NCBI RefSeq assembly: GCF_000695625.1
Contig: NZ_JMQI01000064.1
Span: 156,441-220,440 of the forward strand
From: Amycolatopsis rifamycinica
Lineage (GTDB): Bacteria; Actinomycetota; Actinomycetes; Mycobacteriales; Pseudonocardiaceae
Direction: 5' to 3'
DNA length: 64,000 nucleotides
Shown one piece after another: positions 48,415 to 57,561 of this stretch (position 1 is the first letter of the stretch; every line of letters begins with the position of its first letter). The position numbers and the translations under genes are program-made. Below the pieces are notes generated by a model. The model was not told the origin of the DNA. It worked only from the letters and a program-made list of their open reading frames with translations, and searched no databases.

Positions 48415-49599
48415 ATGGACAAACACACCGGTCTGCCCGTCGTGGGCATGGTGGGCGGCGGCCAGCTCGCCCGGATGACCCACCAGGCGGCGATCTCCCT
48501 CGGCCAGTCCCTGCGCGTGCTCGCCGCGAGCGAGAACGAAGCCGCCGGGCTCGTCGCCGGCGACGTCACGCTGGGACACCACACCGATCTCGACGCGCTG
48601 CGGAAGTTCGCGGCCTCGGTCGACGTGCTCACCTTCGACCACGAGCACGTGCCGGGCGAGCACCTGCTGACGCTGGCGATGGAGGGCCACGTCATCCGGC
48701 CCGCGGCGAGCGCGCTCGGCTTCGCGCAGAACAAGCTGGTGATGCGCGAGATGATGGCCGGTCTCGGCGTGCCGGGCCCGGCGTTCGCCGAGGTGTCCAC
48801 TGTGGACGACGTCGTGGCGTTCGGCGGCGCGCACGGCTGGCCGGTGGTGCTCAAGGCGGCGACGGGCGGGTACGACGGCCGCGGCGTCTGGATGCTGGAC
48901 ACCGCGCAGCACGCGCGCGAGACCGTGCCGGAGCTGCTGGCCGCGGGCACGGCCCTGCTGGTCGAGGCGAAGGTGGCGATGCGACGGGAGCTGTCCGCGC
49001 TCGTCGCCCGCTCGCCCTTCGGCCAAGGCGCGGCGTACCCGGTGGTCGAGACGGTGCAGACCGGCGGCATCAACACCGAGGTGCTGGCCCCGGCGCCGGG
49101 GCTGTCCCCGGACCGCGTGCACGAGGCCCAGGACCTGGCGCTGCGGATCGCGGCGACGCTGGACGTCACCGGGCTGCTCGCGGTCGAGCTGTTCGAGACC
49201 GACACCGGGCTGCTGGTGAACGAGCTGGCCATGCGCCCGCACAACTCCGGGCACTGGACCATGGACGGTTCGCGCACGTCGCAGTTCGAGCAGCACCTGC
49301 GGGCGGTGCTCGACTACCCGCTGGGGCGCACGGACCTGATCGCGCCGGCGTGCGTGATGGCCAACGTGCTGGGCGCGCCGGAGCTGCCGGAGATGGGGCC
49401 GGACGAGCGGCTGCACCACCTGTTCGCCCGGTACCCGGAGGCGCGGGTGCACCTGTACGGCAAGCAGGAGCGGCCGGGCCGCAAGCTCGGGCACGTCAAC
49501 TTCACCGGCGAGCGCATGGAGGACCTGCGCAACCGCGCGCTGCTTTCGGCGCACTGGCTGTCCCACGCCGTCTGGCTCGACGGCTACGAAATCCACTGA
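48415..49599 (+). CDS. purK: 5-(carboxyamino)imidazole ribonucleotide synthase
   Basis: 394 aa. ATP-grasp enzyme that makes N5-CAIR from AIR and bicarbonate in purine synthesis. N-terminal VVGMVGGGQLARMTHQAAIS, the ATP loop VVLKAATGGYDGRGVWML, the catalytic segment RRELSALVARSPFGQGAAYP and VNELAMRPHNSGHWTMDGSR. PurE follows after 14 bases, so the two pathway steps are in one operon. Confidence 0.97.
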   Translation: MDKHTGLPVVGMVGGGQLARMTHQAAISLGQSLRVLAASENEAAGLVAGDVTLGHHTDLDALRKFAASVDVLTFDHEHVPGEHLLTLAMEGHVIRPAASALGFAQNKLVMREMMAGLGVPGPAFAEVSTVDDVVAFGGAHGWPVVLKAATGGYDGRGVWMLDTAQHARETVPELLAAGTALLVEAKVAMRRELSALVARSPFGQGAAYPVVETVQTGGINTEVLAPAPGLSPDRVHEAQDLALRIAATLDVTGLLAVELFETDTGLLVNELAMRPHNSGHWTMDGSRTSQFEQHLRAVLDYPLGRTDLIAPACVMANVLGAPELPEMGPDERLHHLFARYPEARVHLYGKQERPGRKLGHVNFTGERMEDLRNRALLSAHWLSHAVWLDGYEIH

Positions 49600-49613
49600 C
49601 GGGAGAGGTCGGT

Positions 49614-50111
49614 ATGGCGCCGCAGGTGGGCGTGATCATGGGCAGCGACTCGGACTGGCCGACGCTGGAGGCGGCGGGCGCGGCCCTGGACGAGTTCGGC
49701 GTCGAGTACGAGGTCGGCGTCTACTCGGCGCACCGGACCCCGCAGCGCATGCTGGACTACGCAACGTCGGCGGTCGCCCGGGGCATCCGGGTGATCATCG
49801 CGGGCGCGGGTGGCGCGGCCCACCTGCCGGGCATGGTGGCGTCGGCGACGGTGCTGCCGGTGATCGGTGTCCCGGTGCCGCTGAAGTACCTCGACGGTCT
49901 GGACTCCCTGCTGTCGATCGTCCAGATGCCGGCGGGCGTCCCGGTGGCCACGGTCTCGGTGGGCGGCGCGCGCAACGCGGGCCTGCTGGCGGTCCGCATC
50001 CTGGCGGCGTCCGACGAAGGCCTGCGCGCGAAGATGGCGAGGTTCCAGGCCGACCTGGAGAAGCTGGTCCTGGACAAGGACGCGGCCCTGCGCGAGAAGA
50101 CGGGCCACTGA
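49614..50111 (+). CDS. purE: N5-carboxyaminoimidazole ribonucleotide mutase
   Basis: 165 aa from ATG 49614, with GGGAGAGG upstream. It converts N5-CAIR to CAIR (class I PurE). Motifs are VGVIMGSDSDWPTLEAAGAA, YSAHRTPQRMLDYA (the class-defining SAHRTP), IIAGAGGAAHLPGMVASATV and VPVPLKYLDGLDSLLSIVQM. Partner of purK in the same operon. Confidence 0.97.
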   Translation: MAPQVGVIMGSDSDWPTLEAAGAALDEFGVEYEVGVYSAHRTPQRMLDYATSAVARGIRVIIAGAGGAAHLPGMVASATVLPVIGVPVPLKYLDGLDSLLSIVQMPAGVPVATVSVGGARNAGLLAVRILAASDEGLRAKMARFQADLEKLVLDKDAALREKTGH

Positions 50112-50233
50112 CCGCTGTCCTGTCCGGATTCCGCCTCCTCGCCCGGGAGAACCGGCTGAGGTCCTGACGCCGATTCCCCGGAGCGAGGGGCGAGAGATGG
50201 CGGCTCCCCGTTCCGCCGGCGCCGCTGCCGTTC

Positions 50234-51907
50234 CTACTCCAGCTTGCCGATCAGCTGCCGGCGCAACTCCCGCTTCAGCACCTTCCCGGCCGCGGACACC
50301 GGGATCTGCTCGACCACGTGGACCTCGCGCAACCGCTTGTACGGCAGCACCTTCTCGTTGACCGCGGCCATCAGGCCGTCGGCGTCCAGCGGTCCGCGGG
50401 GCACCACGAACGCCACCGGGAGCTCGCCGACCTCCGGGTCGGGGCGGCCGACCACCGCGGCCGCCGCGACGTTCGGCTGCGTCACCAGCAGCTCCTCGAG
50501 CTCGCGCGGGAAGACGTTGTAACCCTTGTACAGCAGCATGTCCTTCTTGCGATCCACAATGGACAGGTAGCCGTCGGCGTCGAGGATGCCGATGTCGCCC
50601 GTGTGCAGCCAGCCGTCCACCAGGGCCGCCGCCGTCTCCTCCGGGCGGTTGCGGTAGCCGAGCATGATCTGCGGGCCGCGCAGGCAGACCTCGCCCTGCT
50701 CGCCCGGCGGCAGCGGGTCCTCGCCGCCTTCGGCCGGGACGATCTTGACCTGCGTGTCGAAGATCGGCAGGCCCACCGAGCCGACCTTGCGGGTGCCCGA
50801 CCGGTACGTCGGCGAGATCACCGCGCCCATCGTCGCCTCGGTGAGGCCGTAACCCTCAACGACCACCACGTCCGGGAACCGCTCGCGCAGCGCTTCGATC
50901 ATCGCGTGGTTCATCGGCGCCGCGCCCGAGCCGATCGAGCGGACCGACGACAGGTCGGCGGTGTGGAACGACGGCGTCGCGAGCAGGGCCGCGAACAGCG
51001 CCGGCGCGCCGCCGATGCCGGTGATGCGGAGCCGTTCGGCGTCGGTGACGTACGCCGCCGGGTCGAAGCGCGTGTGCAGGACCATCGTCGTCCCGGCGAT
51101 CACCGCCGCGTTGAGGCCGCCGATGATGCCCATCGCGTGGAACCACGGTGTCAGGTTGATCGCGACGCCGGTGCCCAGGCGCGACGGCCACTCGTCCTCG
51201 CTGCCAATCTGGTCGAGCGTGACGTCGCCGTGCGCGTCGAGCGCCGGGACCGAGCCGGTGCCCCAGCAGGCGTGCTGCAGCGTGTTGACCACGACGTTGC
51301 GGTGCGACAGCCGCACGCCCTTGGACCGGCCGGTGGTGCCGCCGGTGTAGGCGAGGTGGGCGAGGTCCTCGTGGACGTCCACCTCGGCCGCCGGGGGTGT
51401 CTCCGGCTGGGCGGCGTGGAACGCCTCGAACTCGACGGCACCTTCGGGCAGGTCACCGGCCGGCTGGACGACGACGGTGAACCGCGCCGGGATCCGGTCG
51501 GCGACGCTCGCCAGCGCGCCCGCGGCCGGGCCGAACGTCACCACGGCCGCGGCCTCGCAGTCGGTGAGCTGGAAGGCGAGGTCGTCCGGCGGGAGCAGGG
51601 GGTTCGCCGGGCTGAAGGTGGCCCCGGCCAGCAGCGTGCCGTAGTAGGCGACCGGGAAGGCCAGGCAGTTCGGCAGGTGCAGGGCCACGACGTCGCCGCG
51701 GCCGATGCCGCGTTCGCGCAGGGCGTTGGCGAACCGGCAGGCGGCCCGGTGGGTCTCGGCGAAGGTGAGGCTGTGGCCGTCGTGGGCGAAGGCGGTCCGG
51801 TCGCCCCAGCGCGCGGCACCCGCGGCCAGGATCGAACCGACGGGGACTTCGGGGTAGTCGAGGGAGGCGGGCAGACCGGGCGGCGTCGTCGGCGCGGTGA
51901 TCGGCAT
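50234..51907 (-). CDS. Acyl-CoA synthetase / AMP-dependent ligase (4-coumarate-CoA ligase-like)
   Basis: 557 aa from ATG 51907. ANL-family ligase: P-loop HLAYTGGTTGRSKGVRLSHR, A5 motif VVEGYGLTEATMGAVISP, A7/A8 hinge LHTGDIGILDADGYLSIVDR and YKGYNVFPRELEELLVTQPN, and the catalytic Lys near the end in SAAGKVLKRELRRQL. It activates a carboxylic acid (aryl or medium/long acyl) to its CoA thioester; the substrate is not readable. Divergent from an acyl-CoA dehydrogenase that may use the product. Confidence 0.94.
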   Translation of the reverse strand: MPITAPTTPPGLPASLDYPEVPVGSILAAGAARWGDRTAFAHDGHSLTFAETHRAACRFANALRERGIGRGDVVALHLPNCLAFPVAYYGTLLAGATFSPANPLLPPDDLAFQLTDCEAAAVVTFGPAAGALASVADRIPARFTVVVQPAGDLPEGAVEFEAFHAAQPETPPAAEVDVHEDLAHLAYTGGTTGRSKGVRLSHRNVVVNTLQHACWGTGSVPALDAHGDVTLDQIGSEDEWPSRLGTGVAINLTPWFHAMGIIGGLNAAVIAGTTMVLHTRFDPAAYVTDAERLRITGIGGAPALFAALLATPSFHTADLSSVRSIGSGAAPMNHAMIEALRERFPDVVVVEGYGLTEATMGAVISPTYRSGTRKVGSVGLPIFDTQVKIVPAEGGEDPLPPGEQGEVCLRGPQIMLGYRNRPEETAAALVDGWLHTGDIGILDADGYLSIVDRKKDMLLYKGYNVFPRELEELLVTQPNVAAAAVVGRPDPEVGELPVAFVVPRGPLDADGLMAAVNEKVLPYKRLREVHVVEQIPVSAAGKVLKRELRRQLIGKLE

Positions 51908-52012
51908 CACCCGACCATACGAATGGTGCGGTCAACGCCACAAGGACGACGTAGGTGAACGAGCGCTAACATCGACAGAACCCTCCCGACGTCGTAGAGA
52001 AGGTGACCGGAA

Positions 52013-53170
52013 GTGACCGACGGCCTGTACCAGCTTGCCGAGGAGCACGAGGAGCTGCGGGCCGCGGTCCGGGCTCTGGCCGAGAAGGAGATCGCGCCGT
52101 ACGCGGCGGAGGTCGACGAAAACGAGCGTTACCCGATCGAGGCGTACAACGCGCTCGTGAAGTCGGGCTTCAACGCCGTGCACATCGGTGAGGAGTACGA
52201 CGGGCAGGGGGCCGACGCCGTCGGTGCCTGCATCGTGATCGAAGAGGTGGCCCGGGTCGACGCGTCCGCGTCGCTGATCCCGGCCGTCAACAAGCTGGGC
52301 ACCCAGCCGATCATCCTGTCCGCTTCCGAGGGGCTCAAGAAGCTCGTGCTGCCCTCGATCGCCTCCGGCGAGGCGTCGGCGTCGTACGCGCTTTCGGAGC
52401 GCGAGGCCGGTTCGGACACGGCGTCCATGCGTACCCGGGCCCGGCTCGACGGTGACCACTGGGTGCTGAACGGCACCAAGTGCTGGATCACCAACGCCGG
52501 TGAGTCCTCCTGGTACACCGTCATGGCCGTCACCGACCCCGACGCCGAAAAGAAGGCCAACGGGATTTCGGCTTTCGTCGTGCACAAGGACGACCCCGGC
52601 TTCTCGGTGGGCCCCAAGGAGAAGAAGCTCGGGATCAAGGGGTCGCCGACCCGGGAGATCTACTTCGAGAACTGCACCATTCCCGAGGACCGGATCATCG
52701 GCGAGCCGGGGACCGGGCTGAAGACGGCACTGCGGACGCTCGACCACACCCGGCCGACCATCGGCGCCCAGGCTCTGGGCATTGCCCAGGGTGCTCTCGA
52801 CGCCGCCGTGGCCTACGTCAAGGACCGCAAGCAGTTCGGTAAGTCGATCGCCGAGTTCCAGGGTGTCCAGTTCATGCTGGCCGACATGGGCACGAAGATC
52901 GAAGCGGCCCGTCACCTGGTCTACGCCTCGGCCGCGGCGTCCGAGCGGGGGGACAAGCGGGCCGGGTTCATGGCTTCGGCCGCCAAGGCCTACGCGTCCG
53001 ATATCGCCATGGAGGTGACCACGGACGCCGTTCAGCTCTTCGGCGGGGCCGGGTACACCCGGGACTTCCCCGTCGAGCGGATGATGCGGGACGCCAAGAT
53101 CACGCAGATCTACGAAGGCACCAACCAGATCCAGAAGGTCGTCATGGCCCGCGCCCTGCTCAAGGGCTAA
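52013..53170 (+). CDS. Acyl-CoA dehydrogenase (FadE25-like)
   Basis: 385 aa from GTG 52013. FAD-dependent alpha,beta-dehydrogenation of acyl-CoA. YALSEREAGSDTASMRTRAR and WITNAGESSWYTVMAVTD bind FAD; VERMMRDAKITQIYEGTNQI holds the catalytic Glu in YEGTNQ. An orthologue, fadE25, sits next to purE in M. tuberculosis as I recall, and here too purE is nearby, interrupted by the ligase gene. Divergent from that ligase. Confidence 0.95.
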   Translation: MTDGLYQLAEEHEELRAAVRALAEKEIAPYAAEVDENERYPIEAYNALVKSGFNAVHIGEEYDGQGADAVGACIVIEEVARVDASASLIPAVNKLGTQPIILSASEGLKKLVLPSIASGEASASYALSEREAGSDTASMRTRARLDGDHWVLNGTKCWITNAGESSWYTVMAVTDPDAEKKANGISAFVVHKDDPGFSVGPKEKKLGIKGSPTREIYFENCTIPEDRIIGEPGTGLKTALRTLDHTRPTIGAQALGIAQGALDAAVAYVKDRKQFGKSIAEFQGVQFMLADMGTKIEAARHLVYASAAASERGDKRAGFMASAAKAYASDIAMEVTTDAVQLFGGAGYTRDFPVERMMRDAKITQIYEGTNQIQKVVMARALLKG

Positions 53171-53250
53171 TCGATCTCTGACCCGGTAGTTCGGGCGGCC
53201 CTGGTGGTCCATGATCAGGCCGCCCGAGCACCGCGTCGACGGCCCGTCGT

Positions 53251-54024
53251 CTATACCTTGTTCGCCACCACCATGTAGTTCTCGGCCTCGAGGGTGAACG
53301 TGCTCAGTTCCGTCTGGAGTCCGACCCGCTGCAACTCGGCTTCGAGTTGTTCGTATCGGTAGGGCCAGCTCGACAGCAGTTCCGAGCGGGCAAGAACCGG
53401 CCCGGCCGTATCCACTTGCGCGATCGCGATCTCGATGTGGTGCTCGTCCTCCCAGTTCGGCGCGATGTCCCAGCGGTAGACCACGACGGCATTGCGACCG
53501 TTCCGGCGGACGAGCCGGTCTTTGATGTCCAGCCGGGAACCTCTGGCCCGCACGAGTTCCCAAGTGCGGGAGGTGAGTACCAAGCGCCCGCCACGGCGCA
53601 GAAGCCGTGACATCGATTCCAGAGCGGCAACTCTGCCTCGTGTGCCCTCGGCATGGTGCAGGGAGTTGCCAACGCAGAACACCACGTCGAAGGTGTCGTC
53701 ATCGAAATGGCCGGGCAGCTCTTGCCAGTCCGCCCGCACTGTCCGGACTGATGCTCCGAACTCCTCGGACAACTCCGCAGTCCGACGAACCATCGCTTCG
53801 CTGGCGTCGGTTGCGACAACGTGCATTCCCAGACCGGCGAGGCCGACCGCCAACTGTCCGGTCCCGCACGCACAATCGAGGACGTGAGCGTTCGACGGCA
53901 GAAGACCGAGGACGTCATCGAACGACGCGGCGAACTCGGCCGGAGCCAGCTTCGCGTCCGAGATGAGCCACTCGTACACCTCGGCAAGCGCGTTGTAGCC
54001 ACTCACAACCACTACCTCCGTCAC
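53251..54024 (-). CDS. Class I SAM-dependent methyltransferase, lower-GC
   Basis: 257 aa. Motif I is HVLDCACGTGQLAVGLAGLG, followed by HVVATDASEAMVRRTAELSE and VVFCVGNSLHHAEGTRGRVA, then LRRGGRLVLTSRTWELVRAR. The 'VGNSLHH' pattern and overall length resemble glycine/sarcosine N-methyltransferase-like proteins, but the substrate is unknown. By eye the codon third positions contain more A and T than its neighbours, suggesting recent transfer. Confidence 0.88.
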   Translation of the reverse strand: MTEVVVVSGYNALAEVYEWLISDAKLAPAEFAASFDDVLGLLPSNAHVLDCACGTGQLAVGLAGLGMHVVATDASEAMVRRTAELSEEFGASVRTVRADWQELPGHFDDDTFDVVFCVGNSLHHAEGTRGRVAALESMSRLLRRGGRLVLTSRTWELVRARGSRLDIKDRLVRRNGRNAVVVYRWDIAPNWEDEHHIEIAIAQVDTAGPVLARSELLSSWPYRYEQLEAELQRVGLQTELSTFTLEAENYMVVANKV

Positions 54025-54045
54025 GCGGCGGACTCACGGTGGCCG

Positions 54046-54120
54046 TCAGTACATCAGCGGAGCGAATCGGTCACCAATGGTTTTCGCGAGGGCTACGCGT
54101 CCGCGCATGCCGCATTTGGC
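54046..54120 (-). pseudogene. Possible remnant of a LuxR-type regulator C terminus
   Basis: The minus strand reads AAKCGMRGRVALAKTIGDRF then APLMY and a stop. 'KxGxRxRxALAxxI' is how the last helix of many LuxR helix-turn-helix domains ends. No upstream part of such a gene remains; the preceding 3' end belongs to another family. It may be a fragment left after a rearrangement that also brought in the lower-GC methyltransferase. The match is short. Confidence 0.3.
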
Positions 54121-54122
54121 GG

Positions 54123-54986
54123 CTATCGCCGGCTTGTTTCCGGTGCCCACGCCGTGAGGATCACCAAGGCGTCGTGGGTGGGAGTTCCCGGTTCCGCGGT
54201 CAGGACCATCAGGCGCTGGCCCGAACCGTCCGGGCTGGCCCAGGTGTCGCAGTCCAAGGTCATGCTGCCCACCGAGGGGTGGTGGTAGTGCTTGGTTCCG
54301 TACGTGGCGCTGTTCACGTGGTGCTCGGCCCACCACCGGCGGAAATCCGGGTCCTGGACCGACAGGTCCCCGACCAGGCGGGCCAGGTCGGGGTCGTCCG
54401 CGTCGGCCGCCGCCTCCATGCGCAGGGCCGCCACCGCTTCGCGGGCGTCGTGCTCCCAGTTCTCGTGCAACGAGCGGATCGCCGGGTTGGTGAACAGCAG
54501 CCTCAGGTAATTGCGCCGGTGTGGGGGAACGGCCTCGAAATCCGTGAACAGGGCCGTGGCCGCGGGGTTCCAGGCCAGGATGTCCAGGCGCTTGCCCAGC
54601 ACGAGCGCCGGGGTCCCGGTGAGCTGGGCGAGCAGCCTGCGCATGGCCGGACGCAGGCGCTGCGGGGGACGGCGCCGGCGGGGGAGGGCGTCGGCCCGGC
54701 CGGCCAGCTCGTACAAGTACCGCTGCTGGTCTTCGTCCAGGCGCAACGCCTTCGCCAACGTGATCAGCACCGGTGCCGACGCCCGGACCCGGCCCTGCTC
54801 CAGGCGGGTGTAGTAGTCCACGCTGATCGCCGCCAGCTGGGCGACCTCCTCGCGGCGGAGGCCCGTCACCCTGCGGGCCGCGGCCGGCTCCGGCAAGCCG
54901 CAGTCCTGCGGGGTCAGCTGGGCCCGGCGGGCCTTGAGGAACGTCCCCAGCGCCCGGGGATCCGAATCCGGCGTCATGGTCTTCAT
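54123..54986 (-). CDS. Helix-turn-helix regulator with MmyB-like ligand domain
   Basis: 287 aa (ATG 54977 is an alternative start). XRE-type helix-turn-helix at about 14-75: ALGTFLKARRAQLTPQDCGL, RVTGLRREEVAQLAAISVDY and YTRLEQGRVRASAPVLITLA. The C-terminal MmyB-type PAS-like domain follows (LVLGKRLDILAWNPAATALF; RNYLRLLFTNPAIRSLHENW). Divergent from an alpha/beta hydrolase, a frequent target arrangement for this family in Streptomyces-like genomes. Confidence 0.93.
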   Translation of the reverse strand: MKTMTPDSDPRALGTFLKARRAQLTPQDCGLPEPAAARRVTGLRREEVAQLAAISVDYYTRLEQGRVRASAPVLITLAKALRLDEDQQRYLYELAGRADALPRRRRPPQRLRPAMRRLLAQLTGTPALVLGKRLDILAWNPAATALFTDFEAVPPHRRNYLRLLFTNPAIRSLHENWEHDAREAVAALRMEAAADADDPDLARLVGDLSVQDPDFRRWWAEHHVNSATYGTKHYHHPSVGSMTLDCDTWASPDGSGQRLMVLTAEPGTPTHDALVILTAWAPETSRR

Positions 54987-55117
54987 TGTCCCCGGCGGCG
55001 CGGCGGATCAAGGGGGGCAAGTCCTTTCCCCGGCAGAAACCTGTCTCTCCCGCCCGGACGGGATCCGGCGGAACGTGGTGGAGCGACCAAGCCGCCACCA
55101 TCCGAGGAGAGCGTCCC

Positions 55118-56047
55118 ATGGCCAGGACCACCGTCAGTTTCGACAGCGCCGGAATTCCGCTCGCCGCCCACCTCCATGTCCCGGACGGCCCGGCCGGCGG
55201 GGCGCGGCCGGCCCTGGTCGTCGGGCACCCCGGGACCGGGGTGAAGGAGCAGACGGCCGGCACCTACGCCCACCTGATGGCCGAGCGCGGCTTCGTCACG
55301 CTCGCTTTCGACGCCGCCTACCAGGGGGAGTCCGGTGGGCTGCCCCGCGGGCTGGAAGACCCCGCCCAGCGGGTCGAGGACTTCAAGGCCGCCGTCTCCT
55401 TCCTCACCACGCGGGCGGAGGTCGACGCCGACCGGATCGGGCTGCTCGGCATCTGTGCCTCCGGGGGCTACTCGCTCGCCGCGACCGGCGGGGACCACCG
55501 CGTCCGGGCCGTGGCCACCGTCTCCGGTGCCGACGTGGCCCGGCAGTTCCGGCTCGGCGCCGACGGCACCCAGGATCCCGCCGTCTTCCAGGGGCTGCTC
55601 GCGCTCGCCGGTCAGGCCCGGACCGCCGCCGCGCGCGGGGAGGATCCCGGCGTCCTGACCGTGTTCCCCGAGACCGCCGAACAGGCCGGCGCGCTCGGCG
55701 GGGAGCACGGGATCGAGGGGTTCGAGTACTACTGCACCCCGCGGGGCGAGCACGAACGGTCCGCGAAGTTCCTCGCCTGGCCCAGCGTCGACAAGCTGGC
55801 CGCCTTCGACGCCTTCCACGCCGTCCCGCTCGTCGCCCCCCGGCCGCTGCTCCAGATCGTCGGCACCCGGGCCGTCACGTCCTGGATGGCCGTCGAGGTG
55901 CACCAGCGGGCCGGCGCGCCCAAGGAACTCCACTGGATCGAGGGGGCCAGCCACGTCGACCTCTACGACAGGAAGGAGTACATCGATCCCGCCGTGGAGA
56001 AGCTCGCCGGCTTCTTCGGCACCGCGCTGTCCGGCGCCGGAAAATGA
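55118..56047 (+). CDS. Alpha/beta hydrolase (dienelactone hydrolase-like)
   Basis: 309 aa from ATG 55118, with GAGGAGA upstream. MARTTVSFDSAGIPLAAHLH is followed by VVGHPGTGVKEQTAGTYAHL, nucleophile elbow IGLLGICASGGYSLAAT where Ser in G-x-C-x-S-G-G is displaced (GICASGG, Cys/Ser), and the C-terminal His in IEGASHVDLYD. It is likely an esterase or thioesterase with unknown substrate, probably controlled by the divergent MmyB-type regulator. Confidence 0.88.
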   Translation: MARTTVSFDSAGIPLAAHLHVPDGPAGGARPALVVGHPGTGVKEQTAGTYAHLMAERGFVTLAFDAAYQGESGGLPRGLEDPAQRVEDFKAAVSFLTTRAEVDADRIGLLGICASGGYSLAATGGDHRVRAVATVSGADVARQFRLGADGTQDPAVFQGLLALAGQARTAAARGEDPGVLTVFPETAEQAGALGGEHGIEGFEYYCTPRGEHERSAKFLAWPSVDKLAAFDAFHAVPLVAPRPLLQIVGTRAVTSWMAVEVHQRAGAPKELHWIEGASHVDLYDRKEYIDPAVEKLAGFFGTALSGAGK

Positions 56048-56134
56048 CCCACTAGGGGGAGGTCCGCCGCACCTACTCGCGCGTTAAGCCCACGGTGACG
56101 TGGGTCACCGTCGGTTCACAGAGAGGTGAAACGA

Positions 56135-57064
56135 ATGGGCGCAATGACGCGCAGGTGGCTCACGGCCGCCGCCGCCACGGTGGCGGTGCTCGTGCTGGGG
56201 GCGGGGACCGCGCAAGCGGCCGAGAAGGAACCCACCGGGCCCGTGCAGCCCACCATCCTCACGGCCGCCGTCTACTCGCTGGGGGCGCCCACCATCGCCC
56301 CGCCCGGGGCCAACGACTGGAACTGCCGGCCCTCCGAGCGGCACCCGAACCCCGTGCTCCTCTCCAACGGGACCACCGCCAACGCCTACGAGAACTGGGC
56401 CAACCTGTCCCGGAAGCTCGCCGACGCCGGGTACTGCGTCTTCGCCGGGAACTTCGGCGGTGCGCCCGGCTCCTTCCTGCAGACCGTCGGGCCCGTCGCC
56501 GACACCGCGAAAGCGCTTGCCGCCTTCGGGGACCGGGTGCTCGCGGCCACCGGGGCGGCGAAGCTCGACGTCGTCGGGCACTCGCAGGGCGGGATGAACA
56601 TCCGGTACTGGATCAAGTACCTCGGCGGCGCGGACAAGATCAGCCGGCTCGTCGGGCTGTCGCCGTCCAACCACGGGACCGACCTCTTCGGGCTGCTGAG
56701 CACCCTCGAGCGGATCCCCGGGGTCCCGGCCGCGCTCGGGACCGTCTGCCAGGCCTGCAACGACCAGGCCGTCGGCTCGGACTTCCTCGCCGACCTCAAC
56801 GCCGGCGGGGAAACCGTGCCCGGCATCCAGTACACCGTCATCCAGACCCGCTACGACGACGTCGTGACGCCGTACGCCAGCGCTTTCCTCGCCCCGGCGG
56901 CGAACGTCAAGAACATCCTGCTGCAGAACGTGTGCGGGCTCGACTTCACCGATCACCTCGGCATCACCTACGACCCCGTGGCCCAGGGGCTGGTGCTCAA
57001 CGCGCTCGATCCCGCGCACGCCAAGACACCGCCCTGCGTTTTCGTGCCGCCCGTCATCAGCTGA
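56135..57064 (+). CDS. Secreted lipase/esterase (alpha/beta hydrolase)
   Basis: 309 aa from ATG 56135, with GAGAGG upstream; a GTG at 56126 is also in frame. Signal peptide MGAMTRRWLTAAAATVAVLV, LGAGTAQAAEK. The mature enzyme contains NPVLLSNGTTANAYENWANL (oxyanion segment), the nucleophile elbow LDVVGHSQGGMNIRYWIKYL, and a catalytic His in FTDHLGITYDP with an Asp in TRYDDVVTPYAS. Four Cys may form disulfides. It resembles secreted actinobacterial triacylglycerol lipases. A hairpin terminator follows. Confidence 0.92.
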   Translation: MGAMTRRWLTAAAATVAVLVLGAGTAQAAEKEPTGPVQPTILTAAVYSLGAPTIAPPGANDWNCRPSERHPNPVLLSNGTTANAYENWANLSRKLADAGYCVFAGNFGGAPGSFLQTVGPVADTAKALAAFGDRVLAATGAAKLDVVGHSQGGMNIRYWIKYLGGADKISRLVGLSPSNHGTDLFGLLSTLERIPGVPAALGTVCQACNDQAVGSDFLADLNAGGETVPGIQYTVIQTRYDDVVTPYASAFLAPAANVKNILLQNVCGLDFTDHLGITYDPVAQGLVLNALDPAHAKTPPCVFVPPVIS

Positions 57065-57087
57065 GTTTCGCCACATGAGACATAACC

Positions 57088-57119
57088 CACCGCCGGGGCG
57101 GATTTCCGCTCCGGCGGTG
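57088..57119. terminator. Hairpin after the lipase gene
   Basis: CACCGCCGG pairs with CCGGCGGTG (57088-57096 with 57111-57119), extended inward by a G-T pair and three GC pairs around a short loop, 23 bases after the lipase stop. Confidence 0.7.
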
Positions 57120-57132
57120 TCACCCTCGAAGG

Positions 57133-57558
57133 ATGTACTGGCCGGTTCCGGCGTCCTGGACGCCCCACGACGAAGCCGAGCTGGTCGCCGGCTGGCGGCT
57201 GTGGCTCGAGCTGTCCGACCGCGCCTGGCCGAGCGCCGCCTGGGACGGGACCCCGGCCGGCGCCGTCCGCCAGCTGCGTGACCTGCTCGCCGCGTGCGAC
57301 GACATCGAGACGGCCTATCGCGCGGCCGCCGACGAGCCGTCGCCCGGGTTCCTGAGCCTGATCCAGGGGCTCGCCGTCACGGCGGGCTCGGTCATCTCGC
57401 TCTGGTTCGACGACTTCGACCAGCTCGACGACGAGCGCGCGGTCCTCCTGCACGAGGACCTCGCGCGCTTCGCCGAACAAGCGGAACAGGTGCTGACGCT
57501 GCTCGCGGTCAACGGCGGCTGGGTGGCTCTCGCCGAGGTGCGGCGCCGCCCCGCCTGA
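57133..57558 (+). CDS. Hypothetical protein
   Basis: 141 aa from ATG 57133, largely helical and acidic: MYWPVPASWTPHDEAELVAG WRLWLELSDRAWPSAAWDGT, then RQLRDLLAACDDIETAYRAA and LHEDLARFAEQAEQVLTLLA. No known motif, signal peptide or membrane segment. It is coding by codon bias (GC-rich third positions) and lies alone between a terminator and a convergent SDR gene ending 4 bases away. Function is unknown. Confidence 0.7.
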   Translation: MYWPVPASWTPHDEAELVAGWRLWLELSDRAWPSAAWDGTPAGAVRQLRDLLAACDDIETAYRAAADEPSPGFLSLIQGLAVTAGSVISLWFDDFDQLDDERAVLLHEDLARFAEQAEQVLTLLAVNGGWVALAEVRRRPA

Positions 57559-57561
57559 GGG

